Shown piece after piece: positions 60,650 through 64,000 of a DNA stretch of 64,000 nucleotides (position 1 is the first letter of the stretch; each line of letters starts with the position of its first letter). The notes under the pieces are model-generated. The model ran no database searches, was not told the DNA's origin, and worked only from the letters and a program-made list of their open reading frames with translations. The position numbers and the translations under genes were made by a program. The DNA is from Polytrichum commune (Eukaryota > Streptophyta > Polytrichopsida > Polytrichales > Polytrichaceae): the NCBI GenBank assembly GCA_950295325.1, contig OX485803.1:14942001-15006000 (forward strand), in the 5' to 3' direction.

Positions 60650-61420
60650 ACTTCATAGTATTAGTAAGTGTAAGAAAAATGCTTGGATTATGAGCAGGTT
60701 TTTTCGTTCTTTGTGTGTTGTGTGTTGTTATTTTTTATTTTTCTTTATTTTAGTGTCTAGATTTGTTATGTGGTTTGGGTGTTCAGTGGTTCTTTTTTGT
60801 GGTTTTTTGGGATGCGTAGTTTTGTATTTGTTTCTTTTTTCTTTTTCTTTTTTATTTTGTTATTTTGATTTTGGGCGAGGCCGGTAGGCCGAGCCCGTCT
60901 TAGGTGGTTTTCGTTGATTCTGTTTTGTGTTTTTGTGTTTTTGTGTTTTGGGGGATTGTTTGAGAGGATTGGGGTGATGTTGTGGGTTGTTGTTTTTGTA
61001 GTGGTATGGTGTGCGTTTGTTTGTTTTCTTATTGATTTTTGTGTTTGATATGGTTTTGGTTTTTTATTTGTATTTTGAAGGTGTGCTTTGGTTATGTTTG
61101 TTTGTTTCTTGTGTTTGTTCGTAGTGTTTATGTTTATTTTTGGTAAGGTTTTACGTATATTATTTTGGTTTTGTTTTTTGTTTTATTTGGTCATTGGTTT
61201 TGAGAGATGTTTTGTTTTTATTGTTGTGGTTATTTTTTATAATTTTGGTTGTTTGTGTTTGTTTGTGGTTTTCTTGGTTTTTGTTGTTTTGGTTTTGGCT
61301 ATCAATCTTTTCTTGTTTATTATTTTGCTTTGTTCCTATGAGTTTTGGTTTGAAGCATAGTTTTAGGTGGGTTTTGAGGTTTGGGTGGGGTTTGGGTATT
61401 TTTGGCTTAGTTTTATTTAT

Positions 61421-62950
61421 TTATTGGTTTTTTATGAGTGTGTGTTTGGTTAATGTGCTTTGGATGTCCAACATTTGCTTCTTCAATTTGTCGTTGATGT
61501 CATCTACATAGTTGTGGGCCTCTTTGACTATGTCATCCTTCAAGACCTTCATCTCTTCGTGTAGTTCAAGCTTGAGTTTCTTATTACCTTCTTCAATGGC
61601 CTCGTTCATGATGGTAAAAACTTCGCTTTTGGTGGCATTCTTCTCACCTTGGTTTTGGTTTTGGATTGCTTCAATGGTGTTCACCAAGCAAGTGTTAGTA
61701 TCTTTAAATCCAAACTTAACCAACAAGTCTTTGGAAGGCTTGTCAATACCCTCAAGACTTCTACGGTGTGGAGTGATTTCCACATGATAAACAACAATTT
61801 ATTCGTCTTTTCCTACAAACTTTTTGTATACAAAGGGGTTGAGGCATTCAACATTTGCACTACCATTGTGTCTAATCCCATCTTGCTTGTGGAACTAAAT
61901 GGAGACAACATTCTTGGTTCCAATTATCTTCCAAATTTCAAGAGATGTGTCATCTATGCTCATCAAGATGGGAAGGTTATAGAAGGTGAGAGTTAGAGCT
62001 TCTTTCCTTTGTTTTTGCTCCAAGGTAAGAGAAGGCCCTTCCTTCACTTGTCCTTCCAAAATTTCATGGTGTGTTGCAACTTGAAGTTCTTGAATTTTCT
62101 TGGTTTGTGAGGGAGTTGGTGCAACAATGTAAGCACGGTTGTTGGAAGTGCCCTTTTGCACCTCTACAATCTCAAATTCATAACCTCTTTTAAAACTATT
62201 CTCTAAAACATCCTTGAAGAGCATGTGTGAAGAGACACCAATCAAAGTTTCGCTAGTGATTTTCATTGAAAGGTTGTTCTTCATAGCTATGGAGTGGTAA
62301 GTCTTACCTACCTTTCCAAGAGTACCTTGGGTTGATTTCGGGTCCAATTGTAGAATGAATGGTCTAAGTCCTTTCAACAAGGCCACCCCATCAATTTTAG
62401 GGTGGAGAAGGTGGATTTTGGCAATTCCCGCCCAAATTCCTTTCTCCCCACCTCTCTTAACACTCATGCACATGATAGATATGGGCTCAATAAGATTAGT
62501 GCCAAGTGGTATTTGCATAAAATCAAGTATTGTTCTTACTAGTTCTTTCACATGGTTGTGTAGGAGAGGGGTGTTAGGTAACTGAAATTCAATAGCAACA
62601 TGGAAGTCCAAAGCGAGACATGTATTGGGATCAATAGGGATATCATATGGAATTTGTATTAAATTTAGGTGTTGTCCAAGGACACCATCCTCTCTCTTAC
62701 CTGGGTAATAGATTTGGGGTATCCTTCGGAAGGATATTGCGATCCCCTCCATTTCTTCCGCTTCCTTCCTTGGTACTCCCCTAAGTACCGTATCTTCAAT
62801 GGAATCACCATCGAAAAGCTATTCCATAGCCAATTTCTTTATGTTAGTAAAACAATACCAAATTTTTTTACGGAACCCTCGTTCCGGGACAATAGAATTT
62901 ACTTGTGGGCTTGTGGAATTTGGTGTAGAAATTTGTTCGGTGTTGTCTTA
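61421..62950 (-). pseudogene. ORF1/gag-like protein with RRM-like and coiled-coil regions
   Basis: The main open frame is 62752-61895 (285 codons). It extends upstream to about 62940 through one TAG and downstream, after breaks, into 61783-61421. In the N-terminal half, WAGIAKIHLLHP begins a first possible RRM-like fold. LTLTFYNLPILMSIDDTSLE with NGSANVECLN further on suggests a second. The last part (NKKLKLELHEEMKVLKDDIV) is helical and likely coiled coil. That order is compatible with a LINE ORF1 RNA-binding chaperone, and it lies upstream of the Dualen-like ORF2 in the same orientation. It could equally belong to another element cut by the LINE. I do not recognise the family. Confidence 0.45.
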
Positions 62951-64000
62951 TCTTGGGTTCTCTTGGTACCTATTTCTTTCGTAGCTTGATTCTCCTTTGC
63001 CTTCTCCGCTGTTAAGAAAAATATGCATTATCCGGTAAGCACGGGTTTTTTTTTTTTTTTTTTTTTTATGGTAGTGTTTAAAAATTTATAGTACCTTTCC
63101 CTTCTCCTAAACCCTTGTTGTAAATCCCTCTCAATATTGTCCTACTAAACTTCAGAATAATATAACTCTCACATAACTCATTGTCTTCAAGTGAAACTTG
63201 GTCCGCTTATTAAGTACCTTACTAAAAGTATCCACACCAAATTTCAGCACAAATGGAGCTCATACTAAAAATTTATGCGTGTTTTTCTAACTCTAACTTC
63301 CTAGCATGAATGTTGTGGTATAACATCCGGTCACTAAAACTTTAATAACTTCGAACCATTAAGTCCAATCAATCTCAAATTTTGACACATAATAGATAGA
63401 TAAGATTAGAAGGCAGTGTCAAATTTTTGTAGCCATAGCTATAATATTCAGAAAAATTCATATTTTCAAACATTATTATCCTAGTTGTCTTTGTTCCTAG
63501 ACACCCTTCAGTTCAACTTTGTATAACTTTTTCTCCCCAAAGACAGAAGCTTCGAAATTTTTATCTCAACTTCTATATCTCATAAAAAATATCCTCTCAA
63601 ATTTTCATAACAATCCAACACTCTAACCATTCATAATTTATAAATATTTCATTCCTAAGTTCTGCTCACTTAATAATGAATGAAACAATACAAATAGTGC
63701 ACTTAGTGCAACCTAGTCATTCTAAAATTTTCACCCCGTCATTCTCTTATATAGATGGGCTTCTTAAACACTTATTTTTTTTAAATGCTCAAAGTTCTTT
63801 CAACTCTATACAAGTACTAATTCCAAATGCTAATGTTCCTCCCTTTAACACACTTCTAACACCCCTTAAATACTCTTCTACCTTGCCTACTTCGGCCAAT
63901 AGAAAAAAATTAGGGTAAGGATTTCTAGAACCCCAAAAGGCTAACTAATAGGAGACATTTTGGGTAAAAAATTTCTAGAACCCTTATCTTGCTTGAAATA
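62951..64000. other. AT-rich intergenic sequence with a poly-T tract
   Basis: 63047-63067 is an unbroken T run of about 21, i.e. a poly-A on the minus strand; it might be the tail of a retroposed copy lying to its right, but no body is recognised. No gene is supported. Confidence 0.4.

Larger units (their letters stand above)
52900..61450 (-). mobile_element. non-LTR retrotransposon with two endonucleases (Dualen/RandI-like), inactive
   Basis: Reading the minus strand from about 61450: an A/C-rich leader, a 2A-like motif (60649-60623), an EEP/APE endonuclease (about 60030-59060), a reverse transcriptase (about 58400-57862, continuing 55870-54600), an RNase H (about 54300-53970), a CCHC-type finger (about 53680-53590) and a PD-(D/E)-K restriction-like endonuclease (about 53460-53200). 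Without the 1991-bp nested LTR element it is about 6.5 kb. Frameshifts, stops and altered catalytic residues show it is dead. Having both an N-terminal EEP and a C-terminal RLE is the defining trait of the Dualen/RandI clade, known from green algae. The termini are approximate; I found no target duplication or clear tail. Confidence 0.85.

Noticed and set aside
63047..63067. Poly-T as the tail of the dual-endonuclease LINE
   Set aside because: It lies on the 5' side of that LINE and of the ORF1-like frame, so it cannot be their 3' tail.

Overview
The window is nuclear DNA of a plant. The evidence is spliced eukaryotic genes with GT-AG introns, a translation-factor promoter carrying plant telo-box and site II motifs, an initiator-tRNA-Met primed LTR element, and dense small inverted-repeat transposons. 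Gene density is low: about two genes in 64 kb. The EXT-like glycosyltransferase and the algal-type retrotransposon make me lean to a non-flowering land plant (bryophyte, lycophyte or fern). That is inference; the sequence does not settle it.

Only two host genes are convincing. The first, on the + strand at 28528-31621, is a two-exon GT47/exostosin glycosyltransferase of 448 residues with an N-terminal membrane anchor. The second, on the - strand at 47234-49583, is a seven-exon eEF1B guanine-nucleotide exchange subunit (226 residues) whose stop codon is split by the last intron. The rest is repeat-derived or shows no feature I can support.

1-27400: an AT-rich repeat field. It holds three or more families of about 500-bp terminal-inverted-repeat elements, several with 3-bp TAA target duplications (PIF/Harbinger or Tourist type), three long near-perfect hairpins, a 16-unit 41-bp minisatellite at 15854-16524, and dispersed direct and inverted repeats. 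27400-32100: the GT47 gene with a GC-rich leader and a repeat-filled intron. 34200-45200: more small elements, a 973-bp solo LTR with perfect target duplication, a fragment of a dual-endonuclease LINE, and a pogo-like element inserted beside it. 47200-49750: the eEF1B gene. 49800-52900: further small transposons and a possible tRNA-derived SINE.

52900-61450 (- strand) is the most interesting part: a decayed non-LTR retrotransposon about 6.5 kb long. It carries a 2A-like ribosome-skipping motif, an apurinic-type (EEP) endonuclease, a reverse transcriptase, an RNase H, a zinc finger and a C-terminal PD-(D/E)-K restriction-like endonuclease. That is the architecture of the Dualen/RandI clade. 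Its reverse transcriptase is split by a 1991-bp LTR element with a perfect 5-bp target duplication, whose LTR has become a 442-bp-arm palindrome. An RRM-like, coiled-coil ORF1/gag-like pseudogene lies just upstream at 61421-62950.
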